Source of the DNA: JAHJQZ01 sp963675235
GTDB taxonomy: Bacteria > Pseudomonadota > Alphaproteobacteria > Rhizobiales > Devosiaceae
Direction: 5' to 3'
Assembly (NCBI GenBank): GCA_963675235.2
Contig: CAXXFU010000004.1
Location: 1 to 64,000 of the forward strand
DNA length: 64,000 nucleotides
Of the stretch, positions 44,494 to 54,465 are shown one piece after another. The notes under the pieces were generated by a model. That model was given only the letters and a program-made list of their open reading frames with translations, made no database searches and was not told where the DNA came from. Every line of letters starts with the position of its first letter. Within the stretch, counting starts at the first letter, position 1. Position numbers and translations under genes: made by a program.

Positions 44494-45564
44494 TTGAGCC
44501 TGCCACCGGACATTCTGTTCGTCACCCGGAAGTGGCCGCCGGCGATTGGCGGCATGGAAACCTGGTCGGTCAAGCTCAGCGCCGAGCTGGCGAAATTGCG
44601 TACCGTCGAAACCATCGCGCTGCCAGGCCGTGCCAACGGCTTGCCCCCGAAGGTCTCTGCGCTCCTCACCTTTCCTCTGACAGTGGCGCGGCGCTACTTC
44701 CGGCGCGCGTGCGCGCCGGCGATCATTCAAGTCGGCGATATGGCACTTTGGCCCGTCGGTCTTTTGTCGCGCCTTCGCAAGGGACCGACCCGCGTCATCA
44801 TTGCCGCGCACGGAACCGATGTCTCTTATCCAAGACGGGGCGGACCGCGCGGGCGGCTTTACGGGTTCTATCTGCGCCTGGGCGCGTGGCTAATGCCGGA
44901 TGCGACTGTCATCGCCAATTCCGCCGTGACCGCAGCGGCGGCACGGGAAAACGGATGGGCCAATATCAGGATCGTGCCACTGGCAACCGACCTGCGCGAT
45001 GCCCGTCCCAAAGATGCCCACAATGGAAAGCTGCTGTTTGCCGGCCGCCTGATCAAACGCAAGGGTTGTGGCTGGTTCATCCGAAACGTTCTTCCAAAAC
45101 TGCCTTCGGGCACGGTCCTTCAGGTTGCGGGCACGGTCCTGGACGACGACGAACGCCTGGCGCTCGGCGCCGCTGGCGTCGAGTATCTCGGCAAACTCGA
45201 TCAGACCCGACTGGCCGCAGCCTACGGCCGGGCCATGTGCGTGATCGTGCCCAACATCCAGCTGCCAAACGGCGAATTCGAGGGATTTGGACTGGTGGCC
45301 CCGGAGGCCGCCACGGCAGGCGGCGTTGTTCTTGCAGCCCGGTGTGACGGGCTGCCCGAAGCGGTGATCGACGGTCGGACCGGTTTTCTCGTCGCACCCC
45401 AGGATCCCGCGGCCTGGGTTGCCGCGATCGACCGGATTGCGCGCTGGACGCCGGAGCAAAGAGCGGCATTCACGGCCGAAGCAATGAGCACCGCCAAAGA
45501 GGTCTTCTCCTGGCCGCGCGTCGCTCGGGATGTCGTCGCCGTCTACGACGGCATTCAGGGCTGA
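44494..45564 (+). CDS. Family 4 glycosyltransferase
   Basis: This encodes 356 residues from a TTG at 44494. It has the GT-B architecture: N-terminal half with ILFVTRKWPPAIGGMETW (the Gly-Gly-Met phrase usual in GT4), then the nucleotide-sugar domain with LFAGRLIKRKG, and the EX7E region (EFEGFGLVAPEAATAG). GT4 enzymes add hexoses or related sugars with retention. It diverges from the minus-strand GT2 gene, with 156 bases between the chosen starts. Confidence 0.87.
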   Translation: MSLPPDILFVTRKWPPAIGGMETWSVKLSAELAKLRTVETIALPGRANGLPPKVSALLTFPLTVARRYFRRACAPAIIQVGDMALWPVGLLSRLRKGPTRVIIAAHGTDVSYPRRGGPRGRLYGFYLRLGAWLMPDATVIANSAVTAAAARENGWANIRIVPLATDLRDARPKDAHNGKLLFAGRLIKRKGCGWFIRNVLPKLPSGTVLQVAGTVLDDDERLALGAAGVEYLGKLDQTRLAAAYGRAMCVIVPNIQLPNGEFEGFGLVAPEAATAGGVVLAARCDGLPEAVIDGRTGFLVAPQDPAAWVAAIDRIARWTPEQRAAFTAEAMSTAKEVFSWPRVARDVVAVYDGIQG

Positions 45565-45637
45565 TCAGTCGGCAGGGCGTGGTTCAAGGCGTCTTCGAAG
45601 GCGTCCCGACGTCCCAACTCCCGCTCTTGGCCCCAGT

Positions 45638-47224
45638 TCACAAGACGGCGCCTGCGATTGCCGCGACCGCGGCATAGACGAGCATCGGGATGACGGTGCG
45701 CTTGAGGATGCAACCTTCCTTGTCGTTGATCCCTAGGATGGTGCACACGGCGACGATGTTGTTGATGCACACCATGTTGCCCATGGCGCCGCCGACCGAT
45801 TGCAGGGCAAGAACGACGGTGCGGTCGAGCCCGAGGGTCAGCGCGATCGAGTTCTGGATGCCGCCGAAGGTCAGGTTGGAGACCGTGGCCGAGCCGGAAA
45901 AGAACGCACCGATTGCTCCGAGCAGCGAAGCGACATGGATCCAGCCGCCGCCAGCCGTCTCAGCGAAGGTCCTGCCGATCAGCACCACGATCGAGTTATC
46001 GCCTCCCACCATCAGCAGCTGCACCATTGTCAGCGCCCCGAACAGGGCGAAGATCGGCGCCCGCATCCGCTCGTAGCTATTGGAGATGATGCCGGTGACC
46101 GTGGCCCTGGGCATGCGGAAGATCCAGAAGGTGATGGCCGAGATCAGGAAGAACGGCACGAAGGCCGGAATGTACAGGGCCTGCAGCGCCCAGGCGCTCT
46201 CGGACCCGAAGATGTTCTGCAACTGCAGCACCAGCGAGGCGCTGGCGCCGAACGAGCCGAACGAGCCCAGTGGGGCCTCGATGACCGGGGTCGCGTCGGT
46301 CAGGAAACCCTTGAGCCCCAGCTGCTCGATCCGCGTCACCACAAGGATGGCCACCGCGCCCCAGATCGGGAAGGTCGCCTTGATCACCGAGCGGTTGATC
46401 AGCGGCAGGCGCGCCTGCCGTTGCGCATCCTCTTCGTCGGCGCGGCCAAGCCCGATGCCATGGCGAGCCAGAACCACCGACGTGACCGTTCCGATCAACC
46501 CGCCCAGCAGCGAGGGGAACTCGTAGTTGAAAAAGGCGAGCAGGACATAGGGCACCGCGCAGCTGAGGATCGACAGGTAGATGAACCCCAGATTGGCACG
46601 GATGGTGCGACGGTCGACAACGAACAGCAGCGCGATCACCGGAATGATCAGCGAAGCGCCGGCATGGGTGAGAGCGGTCTGGGCGCTGACCCGCAACAGC
46701 TCGGCTTCACTCAATCCGAGCTGACCGAACCCGAACCAGGTCGGCGTGCCCACCGCACCGAACGAGACCGGCACCGAGTTCATGATCAGGCACAGGATGG
46801 CGACGCGGACGGCGGGGAAACCGAGCCCGACCAGGATGGGCGCGGCCAGCGCTGCCGGGGTGCCGAACCCGGACGCCCCCTCGATCAGGAAGGCGAAGGC
46901 CCAGCCGATGATCATCAGCTGCGCGACCGGGTTGGCGCTGATGCCGTTGAGCCAGCCGCGCACGACGTCCATGCCGCCCGAGGCCTCCATGGTCCGGAAC
47001 ATGAAGATGGCGCCCCAGATGATCAGGATCGGGGTCAGCGCCGTCAGAACGCCCTTGACCACCGTGGCGTTGACCAGGTTGGCATCGGTGCCGAAATAGA
47101 CAAGCTGCAGCACATAGACCAGCAACGCCGCAAACGGCAGCGCAACATGGGACGGCGTCGCGTTGCGCTTCGTCATCAAAAACACAAGCAAAACGATCGG
47201 CGCAACCGAAACGATAAAGTCCAT
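45638..47224 (-). CDS. lctP: L-lactate permease family transporter
   Basis: This encodes 528 residues with 12 or more membrane helices and the LctP/LldP-type signature regions IEGASGFGTPAALAAPIL, SGSATVSNLTFGG and SVGGAMGNMVCINNIVAVC. These carriers import lactate and glycolate with protons. It lies within 8 kb of a LarA-type racemase and its maturation genes, consistent with hydroxyacid use. It is convergent with the GT4 gene and divergent from the riboswitch-sdaA unit. Confidence 0.87.
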   Translation of the reverse strand: MDFIVSVAPIVLLVFLMTKRNATPSHVALPFAALLVYVLQLVYFGTDANLVNATVVKGVLTALTPILIIWGAIFMFRTMEASGGMDVVRGWLNGISANPVAQLMIIGWAFAFLIEGASGFGTPAALAAPILVGLGFPAVRVAILCLIMNSVPVSFGAVGTPTWFGFGQLGLSEAELLRVSAQTALTHAGASLIIPVIALLFVVDRRTIRANLGFIYLSILSCAVPYVLLAFFNYEFPSLLGGLIGTVTSVVLARHGIGLGRADEEDAQRQARLPLINRSVIKATFPIWGAVAILVVTRIEQLGLKGFLTDATPVIEAPLGSFGSFGASASLVLQLQNIFGSESAWALQALYIPAFVPFFLISAITFWIFRMPRATVTGIISNSYERMRAPIFALFGALTMVQLLMVGGDNSIVVLIGRTFAETAGGGWIHVASLLGAIGAFFSGSATVSNLTFGGIQNSIALTLGLDRTVVLALQSVGGAMGNMVCINNIVAVCTILGINDKEGCILKRTVIPMLVYAAVAAIAGAVL

Positions 47225-47511
47225 CTGTCTTAAGGCCCTGTTCTGTCAGCCGGAATCATGGGGTCCGGCGCAAGCGTTTTGCGGCGTTGCAGCTGCGATT
47301 GCTACAGGACCCATCGACGCGGCGCCGATGATGCTGTGTCGTCCGGCGCCGGGGGCAGAATGAAGTCCGCACCACCTTCCCCCGCCGCCTGTCGGAGAAT
47401 GCCGTCGGCAACCGGCAGGCGTGCAAGTCGCATTTGTCCGACAACAGGGCAACAGGACGCCGAGGAGGAAAAACTCTATCCGGTCTTGCCGAATTTGATC
47501 TAAGCTGGCCT

Positions 47512-47660
47512 GGCGCGAGGGAGAGACCGGATCCATCCGGCGCCGAAGAAGCAACCGCCCCGGAAACTTTCAGGCACAAGGACCCCGCGCGACAAAGCAT
47601 CTGGAAAGAGGCCATTGGCCCGCCGAAGGAGTAATGCTCTCAGGCACACCGACAGATGGG
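47512..47660 (+). ncRNA. Tandem glycine riboswitch (gcvT type)
   Basis: Two aptamers lie in tandem. The first has a P1 stem of GCGCG (from 47513) with CGCGC (about 47586-47590), and the cores CGCCGAAGAAGCAA and GGAAACTTTCAGGCA. The second has CATCTG (47598-47603) paired with CAGATG (47653-47658), and cores CGCCGAAGGAGTAA and GCTCTCAGGCACA. These match the glycine riboswitch consensus closely. It ends 43 bases before the serine dehydratase start, so glycine should control that gene, by either readthrough or translation. Confidence 0.93.
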
Positions 47661-47703
47661 GCGATCCGCTGATCCGGTTCTGCCGGCAGCCAACGAGGTC
47701 GTC

Positions 47704-49116
47704 ATGCCAGCACATTCCAGATCAAGAGCGCGCCAGATCCCGCACACACCGGTGACAGCCGGCCTTTTCGACCTGTTCAAGATCGGGATCGGTCCCTCGT
47801 CCTCGCACACAATGGGACCGATGAGTGCGGCGCGTGGCTTCGCCGAAAGGCTTGTCGAGGCCGGATGCCGTCCGGCGCGCCTGAGCGTCACTGTATTCGG
47901 TTCGCTTGCCTGGACCGGCATCGGCCACCGGACGGACAAGGCCCTAGTTCTCGGCCTGTGCGGTTTTCGCCCGGAAAGCTTCGATGCCGCACTCGCGCAT
48001 GAAAAGCTCGAAGCCATCGCCCAATCTGGGGTGCTCCCGCTCCTCGGCAGGCTCGATATCCCCTTCAATGCAAAGGCCGACCTCGTCTTTGACAAGAAAA
48101 CCAAGCCTGTCGCCCACCCGAACAGCATGCGCTTCACCGCCTTTGACGCGGCAGGCGCAACGCTGTTCTCGGAGGATTGGGCCTCGCCGGGCGGCGGATC
48201 GGTGCGCTGCCTGTCCGATCCCGACCGCACCGAGGACGAGATCGTGCCGGTTCACCTGTTCACTGGCACCGCCGAGCTTCTGGCCCTGTCGCAGCAAACG
48301 GGACTGAGCCTCGCCGAGATTGCGCTCGAGAACGAGTGCGCCCACCGGTCGCGCGACGAGGTCTTCGCCTATCTCGATCTTGTCGTCCGGACCATGGACG
48401 CCTCGATCGAGGAAGGGCTTGCGGCCTCCGGCGTGCTGCCGGGCGAGCTCAAGGTCAGGCGTCGCGCCAAGCAGTTGTTCGAAGCACTCGAGGCCGATCG
48501 CATTGCCAACACCCAGTCCCCAACCCGGCCGATGGATTATGTCGCCGCCTACGCGATGGCTGTGAACGAGGTCAACGCCGCCGGTGGACGCATTGTCACC
48601 GCACCGACAAACGGCGCGGCCGGCATTCTTCCCGCCGTCGTGCGCTATTTCCGGGAATTCTGCTCCGGCGCGGACATGGATGGCATCCACACCCTGCTGC
48701 TGACGGCAGCCGTCATCGGCGCCATCATCAAGCAGCGCGCTTCGATCTCCGGCGCTGAAGTCGGTTGCCAGGGCGAAGTCGGTTCGGCGGCGGCAATGGC
48801 GGCAGCGGGGCTTTGCGCCGCGCTTGGCGGCAACAGCGCCCAGGTCGAGAATGCCGCCGAAATCGCACTCGAGCATCATCTTGGCCTGACCTGCGACCCG
48901 GTCGGCGGGCTGGTGCAGATCCCCTGCATCGAGCGCAACGCCTTCGGCGCCTCCAAGGCCATCGCCGCTGCATCGCTGGCGCTGCGTGGCGATGGCGCCC
49001 ATTCGGTCAGTTTCGACCAGGTTGTCGAAACCATGCGCCAGACCGGCCTCGACATGGGCGTGCGCTACAAGGAGACCTCGCGCGGCGGCCTTGCCTCCAA
49101 TGTCACCGAATGCTGA
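47704..49116 (+). CDS. sdaA: L-serine ammonia-lyase (L-serine dehydratase)
   Basis: This encodes 470 residues from the ATG at 47704, preceded by GAGG; the frame opens at 47656, inside the riboswitch, and is not used. It is the single-chain SdaA type: an N-terminal domain with FKIGIGPSSSHTMGPM, then the catalytic domain. The three [4Fe-4S] cysteines are C355 (GCQGEVG), C397 (TCDPVGG) and C408 (PCIERN), with the spacing known for E. coli SdaA. It converts L-serine to pyruvate and ammonia. Control by glycine fits a glycine-to-serine-to-pyruvate route. Confidence 0.93.
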   Translation: MPAHSRSRARQIPHTPVTAGLFDLFKIGIGPSSSHTMGPMSAARGFAERLVEAGCRPARLSVTVFGSLAWTGIGHRTDKALVLGLCGFRPESFDAALAHEKLEAIAQSGVLPLLGRLDIPFNAKADLVFDKKTKPVAHPNSMRFTAFDAAGATLFSEDWASPGGGSVRCLSDPDRTEDEIVPVHLFTGTAELLALSQQTGLSLAEIALENECAHRSRDEVFAYLDLVVRTMDASIEEGLAASGVLPGELKVRRRAKQLFEALEADRIANTQSPTRPMDYVAAYAMAVNEVNAAGGRIVTAPTNGAAGILPAVVRYFREFCSGADMDGIHTLLLTAAVIGAIIKQRASISGAEVGCQGEVGSAAAMAAAGLCAALGGNSAQVENAAEIALEHHLGLTCDPVGGLVQIPCIERNAFGASKAIAAASLALRGDGAHSVSFDQVVETMRQTGLDMGVRYKETSRGGLASNVTEC

Positions 49117-49134
49117 TCCGGTCCGGGATCGCGC

Positions 49135-50401
49135 CTATTCGATCAGGATCGCCCGGAAGTCGTTGACATTGGTCAGGGTCGGCCCGGTGATGACCTGATC
49201 GCCGAGCGCCTCGAAGAAGCCATGGGCGTTGTTGTTGTCGAGCTCGGCACTGGCTGAAATGCCCTTTGAGCGGGCCCGCGCCAGTGTGTCGGGAGTGATG
49301 ATTGCTCCGGCGATTTCCTCGGCACCATCGACACCATCGGTGTCTCCGGCCAGGGCGTAGACATTGTCAAGCCCTTCCAGCGCAACCGCCATCGACAGCA
49401 GGAACTCGACATTGCGTCCGCCGCGGCCATCGCCCTTGATGGTAACGGTCGTCTCCCCGCCCGAAAGCAGGATGCAGGGCTTGTTGAACGGCTGGTCCTT
49501 CTGGGCGACCTGACGCGCCATGCCGGCCATGACCAGCCCGACATCACGTGCCTCGCCTTCGATGGCATCGCCGAGAATATAGGTCGAGAAGCCATGGGCG
49601 CGCGCCAGCTTCGCCGCTGCCTCCAGCGCCTTTTGCGGTGCGGCGATGATCTTCGCCTCGGCACGATCAAGGCGCGCATCACCCGGCTTGATGCTTTCGC
49701 TGCCGGCATCGGCCAAAACATCCATCACCGCTTGCGGCAGCTCGAGCTTGTAGCGCTTGACGATATCGAGGGCATCGGAAAGCGTCGTCGGATCGGCAAC
49801 CGTTGGCCCCGAGGCGATGTCGATGGGATCGTCTCCCGGCACGTCCGAGATCATCAGCGTCAGCAGTTTCGCCGGATGGCAGGCCGCCGCCAGGCGGCCA
49901 CCCTTGATGGCGCTGAGGTGGACGCCTGACACAGTTCATCTCGGTAATCGTCGCCCCGGAGCGCAGAAGCGCGCCGTTGACCGCCTGCTTGTCGGCCAGC
50001 GTCAGCCCCGGCAACGGCGCCGGCATCAGCGCCGATCCGCCACCGGAGATGAGGCACAGCACGAAATCGTCTTCGCTGAGATCGGAGACATAGTCGAGCA
50101 TGCGTTCGGCCGCTTTCAATCCCGCCTCGTCCGGCACGGGATGGGCCGCTTCGACGATCTCGATCTTGTCGCAGGACACATTGTAGCCATAGCGGGTGAT
50201 CACCAGGCCTTCGAGCGGACCGGACCAGTGGTCCTCGACCGCCCGGGCCATGGCGGCGCTCGCCTTGCCGGCACCAATGACGATGAAGCGTCCCTTGGGC
50301 TTTTGTTTGGGCAGGTGCTGGGGCACGGCCAGTGAGGGCTGGGCCGAGGCGACGGCCATCTCGAACATTTCTCGTAACAGGGCTCGGGCGTTATCCATCA
50401 T
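49135..50401 (-). pseudogene. Glycerate 2-kinase (MOFRL type), one-base insertion
   Basis: The N-terminal half (FIVIGAGKASAAMARAVE, LCLISGGGSALMPAP, SGATITEMNCVR) reads from 50401. The C-terminal half (HLSAIKGGRLAAACHPAKLL, LLSGGETTVTIKG, DTDGVDG) reads in a second frame to 49135. The two join perfectly if one base is removed at about 49920-49922, where GTCAGGCGTCCAC should read GTCAGGCGTCAC. The enzyme phosphorylates glycerate, and would complete the sugar-acid and hydroxyacid routes in this window. Both halves are otherwise intact, so the break is recent or a sequencing error. Confidence 0.8.
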
Positions 50402-50437
50402 GCGACTTCGCTGGGGTTGCGGCCACCCGCTAATTGC

Positions 50438-51113
50438 TCATTCGGGGGTGACCAGTTTCATGGTGTGAAGCATGCGCAGCGCCGCCATTGCAGCACCATA
50501 GCCATTGTCGATATTGCACACGGCGACACCCGGAGCGCAACTTGCCAGCATTGCATTGAGCGCCGTGCGCCCTTTCTCGGAGGCACCATAGCCGGTCGAG
50601 GTCGGCACGGCGATGATGGCACCCGGCACAAGTCCACCGACGACGCTGGCCAGCGCCGCATCCATGCCGGCCACGACGATGACAACAGGATAGCTGGCGA
50701 TTTCCTCGATCCTGTCCATCAGCCGCCAGATGCCTGCCACGCCGACATCGGCGATCGCGGTTGCCTCGACCCCGCCATGACGCAGGCTCCTCACCGCCTC
50801 GCGCGCGACCGGCGAGTCGGCGGTGCCGGCCGAGACCACCACCACCAGCTTCGCCACCGCGTCGGCGCGTACCGGCCCGAAAAAGCCGGTGCGCGACACC
50901 GGGCAATAGTCGGTGGCGGCGATGAGCTCCGGCGGCAGGTCGCCGAATGCGGTTTCACTGAGGCGCGTCAGCAGCAGGCCGGCACCACGTTCGCGGGCGC
51001 CTTCGAGGATCGAGGCGATCTGCCCCACCGACTTGCCCCTCGCAGAACACCGCCTCGCCCAGTCCGATGCGCGCCGTGCGGGCGTAGTCGAAAACCACGT
51101 CGGTCTCACTCAT
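50438..51113 (-). pseudogene. larB: LarB, nickel-pincer cofactor carboxylase, one-base insertion
   Basis: Translation should start at the ATG at 51113 (MSETDVVFDYARTARIG), after a GGGGAA box. It reads to VFCEG, after which the correct frame (KSVGQIASILEGARERGAG) is reached only by removing one G from the run at 51036-51039. The remainder is a complete LarB with its PurE-like domain (GVAGIWRLMDRIEEIASYPVVIVVAGMD, NIDNGYGAAMAA). LarB carboxylates and hydrolyses nicotinic acid adenine dinucleotide, the first step to the nickel-pincer cofactor. Confidence 0.82.
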
Positions 51114-51899
51114 TTGCGTTCCCCGACGAAGGCGCTGCCGATCCGGTAGGGCGCGAAGCTGACCGGCGTTTGCGCGAAGGCATCCGGAAACAGTCTGGTG
51201 ATGGCGAGGGTCAGCGTATCGCGCCGCGCCGCATCGAGCCCGCCAAGGCTGTCGGCATCGAGCTCGATGACAATGCCCGTGCCGCGCACACGGCAGCGCG
51301 CCGTTCGCGGCTTGAGGCTCTCGCCCACCAGCTTCTCGGCGGCATGAACAGCTATCAGCACGTCGGCATCGATGGGAATGGCCGTCTCGATCCGGCTCGA
51401 CAGGCAGGGGCGAAGACGGCAGTTCGGCAAGATCTCCGAGCCCGAGCCGACGGGACAGTGCCCGCACGCCTTGCTTGTCGATACCGGCCTCGACATAGGG
51501 ATGATGCACGAGGTGTTCGCGCGCCGCCTCGAGCCCCGGGCGGTAGTCGCCGAGATCGTCGGTATTGGTGCCCGACAGCATGCGGCGTCCGGTATGGCTC
51601 GCGATGGCATCGTAGAGGTTCGTCTTGCAGAAATAGCAGCGGTTGAGCGGGTTGGCGATGTAGTCGGCGTCGGCGAATTCGCCGGCATCGAGCACAGACA
51701 GACGCCAGCCTTCCTCGGCGGCGAATCGGCGCACGCGCGCCGTCGCCTCGGACGGTACCGCAGGTGATACCGCATGCATCATTTCGACGCTGTCGCCGAG
51801 CTGACGGTGAGCGAAAACGGCGAGCGTCATCGAATCGACGCCGCCGCTGACGGCGATCGCCGCCGGCGCCAGTCGATCGACGAACTGCCGCAAGTTCAT
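51110..51899 (-). pseudogene. larE: LarE, sacrificial sulfur transferase, one-base insertion
   Basis: The start is the ATG at 51899 (MNLRQFVDRLAPAAIAVSGG). The PP-loop SGGVDS and the LNRCYFCKTNLYDAI and LSGTNTDDLGDYRPG segments are typical LarE. Family reading resumes in another frame at CLSSRIETAIPI; one extra base in the GGGG run at 51407-51410 (plus strand) separates them. That run directly precedes the codon of the conserved Cys whose sulfur LarE donates. It ends by a four-base overlap with larB. The gene is otherwise full length. Confidence 0.82.
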
Positions 51900-51905
51900 C
51901 GTGCA

Positions 51906-53109
51906 TCAGCTGTTGTCCCCGTCTTCGAACGGCGCTTCGCCGCGCCGGCGTGCGCTCTTGCGTGCCCCTGCCCCGGCGATGCCGGCAAGATCGTCCCGTT
52001 TCGACCTTGGCCGTTCGACCCGAAGGTCGTGTCGCCAGCTTGACCCGAAGTCCGTGTCCGTCAAGCTCGGCTGAGGACATTTCCCGGTCAAGCACGTGGC
52101 GTTCTACCAACTGGCGGCGCAATCCGAGCGTTGTCGTTTCATCGAATATCGCCGCAACGACACCGTCTTCGTGCGTTTCGGCAACGAGCACCCGCAGCTG
52201 GGTCATCACCCGACCCTTCTTGCCGAAGACCGGCGCCTGGATGATATCGAGCACACCGTCACGCTGACGCAGGTGGTCGATGGCCACGGCGAGATCCTCA
52301 GCTGTCTGGTCGTCGATTTCGCATTCGAGCACGACGATGCTATCCCGCGCCAATCCCGCCGCCGCCCCGGTTTCAAAAGCGAGGACGCGCAGGCAATTGC
52401 TGATGCCGGGAAGCTTGCGCGTGCCGAATCCGTGTGCCGAGCCCACCAGCCGACGCGCCGTCCGAACCGGCTCTTCAGCGGCACACAGATGACGAACGAT
52501 CGCCGCCCCGGTCGGCGTCACCCGCTCACCGGAAATGCCGTCATCGATCGTGGCGAACCCTTCGATCAGCAGGGCCGTGGCCGGCGCCGGCACCGGCAGC
52601 ATGCCGTGGGCACTCTTGACCCTGCCGCCCCCGAGCGGCAGCGGCCCGATGCTCCAGCGCGCCGCGCCGATCTGCCCGATCAGGAAGGCGGCGGCAACGA
52701 TATCGGCGATCGAGTCCCAGGCGCCGACCTCGTGGAACTCGACCGCGTCCGGCGTGGTGCCGTGGACGCGTGCTTCCGCTTCAGCAAGATGGGTGAAGAT
52801 CGAGATGGCATGGCCACGAGTCGCTTCGTCCAACGGCGCCGTTTCGAGCATGTCGTGGATATGCTTCCAGCTGACATGGGCATGGTGTTCGTGCGCATGT
52901 TGGTGATCGCCACGTGCAACGACGAAACGGTGCCCGGTAAGCACGCCGTCGTCATGCGCCACTGCCTTTGCGCTGACACCATCGAGCAGCGGCAACATCG
53001 CAAGCACCTGCTCCAGTCCTGGCGCGAGATCGGGCCGCAGATCGATCAGCCCGGCAACGAACATGTCGCCGGCAATGCCCCCGAGCGGATCGAGATGAAT
53101 TTCAAGCAT
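51906..53109 (-). pseudogene. larC: LarC, nickel insertion protein, one-base insertion near 3' end
   Basis: About 400 residues. The N-terminal domain starts MLEIHLDPLGGIAGDMF, followed by a His-rich stretch (HQHAHEHHAHVSWKHIH, about 69-85) and FHEVGAWDSIADIV. The second domain has FGTRKLPGISNCLRV and VLECEIDDQTAED. At its 3' end the expected ERDDLAGIAGAGARKSA is reached only if one A is removed from AAA (51999-52001 on the plus strand). As written, the frame runs on into larE to 51355. LarC uses CTP to load nickel into the pincer cofactor. Confidence 0.83.
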
Positions 53110-53124
53110 CGCGCGTGTTCGCCT

Positions 53125-54456
53125 TCAGGACGGGGAAGCAAAGCGAGGGACAACATAGGGTCCTTCGGGAATGATGGCGACGGCAGCATCGCCGCAGCGG
53201 GCGATGGAGCGCGCGATGGCTTTCTCGATATCATCGATCAGTTCGACACCCGTCATCTCGCGATCTTCGCCTTGAAGTCCTGTCGAATAGAATTCGACCG
53301 AACCCAGGCGCATCGGCTTGAGCTGCATCTCGGTCTGCCATTCATCGATCTCGGCCAGCGATTTGGCTGTCAGCGTCTTGAGGAATCGATCCGGTCCGAG
53401 TGCGATCAACCGGGACTGCGATTCCCGGTATTCGGCGGAACCGAACCCTTCCGAGCATTCCGAGGCGATGATCAGCGTGCCGCCCGGTTCGAGAATGTCG
53501 AGCGGAGTCACCATGCCCTTGACCGTCTGGTAGTAGGTCTTGTCGAGCGGATAGCCCGCTGCCGAGGTCACGACTGTCGAGAACCGCCTGGCGACCGGCA
53601 CATGGGTCGCCGCGCTGACGAAATCGATGGCCGCCTGATGGCTGGCAACGATCTCCCCGAAACTGACGAAGATCAGGTCGCGTTGTTCGTCGATGATGGT
53701 GTTGAGGGCATGGACATCGCCGAGCATGCCGACGATCTCGAGCTGCTCTTCGTGCAGCGGATTGCCGACAAGATTGCACTGGACGGCGAGCGGGTCTTCC
53801 ATGAAGCGCGCCGAATGGAAAGTGCGGATGGTCTCGTGATGGGCAATGCCCGGCGCGATGACCTTGCGCCCCCCCGACCAGCCGGCCATGAAATGCGGCT
53901 CGACAAGCCCGGTGGCAATCTTGAGATCGGCTTCGACGAAACGCTTGTCGAGCTTGACCGGAGTTCCGCGCGTCGCCGTTTGGCCGAGATCGACATGCAT
54001 GTTGTCGTCGCGGGCATAATGGTTCTCGACCCGGACGTTTTCGAGCACCCAGGGATCGCCGACCAGTTCAGCGAGCTCATCGCCGAGATTGGGCCTGTGC
54101 AGCCCGGTGGCGACGAGGACGGTTATCCTGTCGAGCGCAATGCCACTGGCCGTCAGGGTCGCGATCATCGGCCTGAGAAACAACCCGTTCGGCACCGGTC
54201 GGGTGATGTCACAGATCAGGATGGACGCGCTGGCCTTTCCGCGCGCCAGCTCGGCGAGCGGCGGCGAACCGACCGGGGCGTCGAACGCACCGGCAATCGC
54301 CGCGTGTGGGTCGGCGATCTTGGGCAAAGGGTTCTTGCGCACGATCGTCACCTCGGCGCCGGCAGGCAGAACGACCTCCAGCTCGCCGCGCCCATAGGCA
54401 AGGCCGACCCGGCCTGCGCCATTGCCCGGTTTTTCGGAGTGCAGGTCCGGGCGCAT
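53125..54456 (-). CDS. larA: LarA-type nickel-dependent 2-hydroxyacid racemase/epimerase
   Basis: This encodes 443 residues, intact, close to the 424 of L. plantarum LarA. The cofactor-binding Lys is K198 and a catalytic His is H188 in VEPHFMAGWSGGRKV, with the same ten-residue spacing as H174/K184 of LarA. ICDITRPVPN and VATGLHRPN are further family motifs. The family racemises or epimerises 2-hydroxyacids (lactate, malate, glycerate-like, sugar acids), so the substrate cannot be assigned from fold. The neighbours are a glycerate kinase and a lactate permease. Confidence 0.85.
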   Translation of the reverse strand: MRPDLHSEKPGNGAGRVGLAYGRGELEVVLPAGAEVTIVRKNPLPKIADPHAAIAGAFDAPVGSPPLAELARGKASASILICDITRPVPNGLFLRPMIATLTASGIALDRITVLVATGLHRPNLGDELAELVGDPWVLENVRVENHYARDDNMHVDLGQTATRGTPVKLDKRFVEADLKIATGLVEPHFMAGWSGGRKVIAPGIAHHETIRTFHSARFMEDPLAVQCNLVGNPLHEEQLEIVGMLGDVHALNTIIDEQRDLIFVSFGEIVASHQAAIDFVSAATHVPVARRFSTVVTSAAGYPLDKTYYQTVKGMVTPLDILEPGGTLIIASECSEGFGSAEYRESQSRLIALGPDRFLKTLTAKSLAEIDEWQTEMQLKPMRLGSVEFYSTGLQGEDREMTGVELIDDIEKAIARSIARCGDAAVAIIPEGPYVVPRFASPS

Positions 54457-54465
54457 GCCGGCGCC

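Noticed and set aside
45800..47233. 477-aa plus-strand frame opposite the lactate permease
   Set aside because: It is almost entirely charged and polar residues mirroring a membrane-protein gene. It is an antisense shadow.
47225..47511. Second regulatory RNA upstream of the glycine riboswitch
   Set aside because: GC-rich short hairpins occur, but no conserved core of a known riboswitch was found.
49117..49134. Terminator hairpin between convergent sdaA and glycerate kinase
   Set aside because: GATCC/GGATC arms are only five bases long and there is no T tract on either strand.
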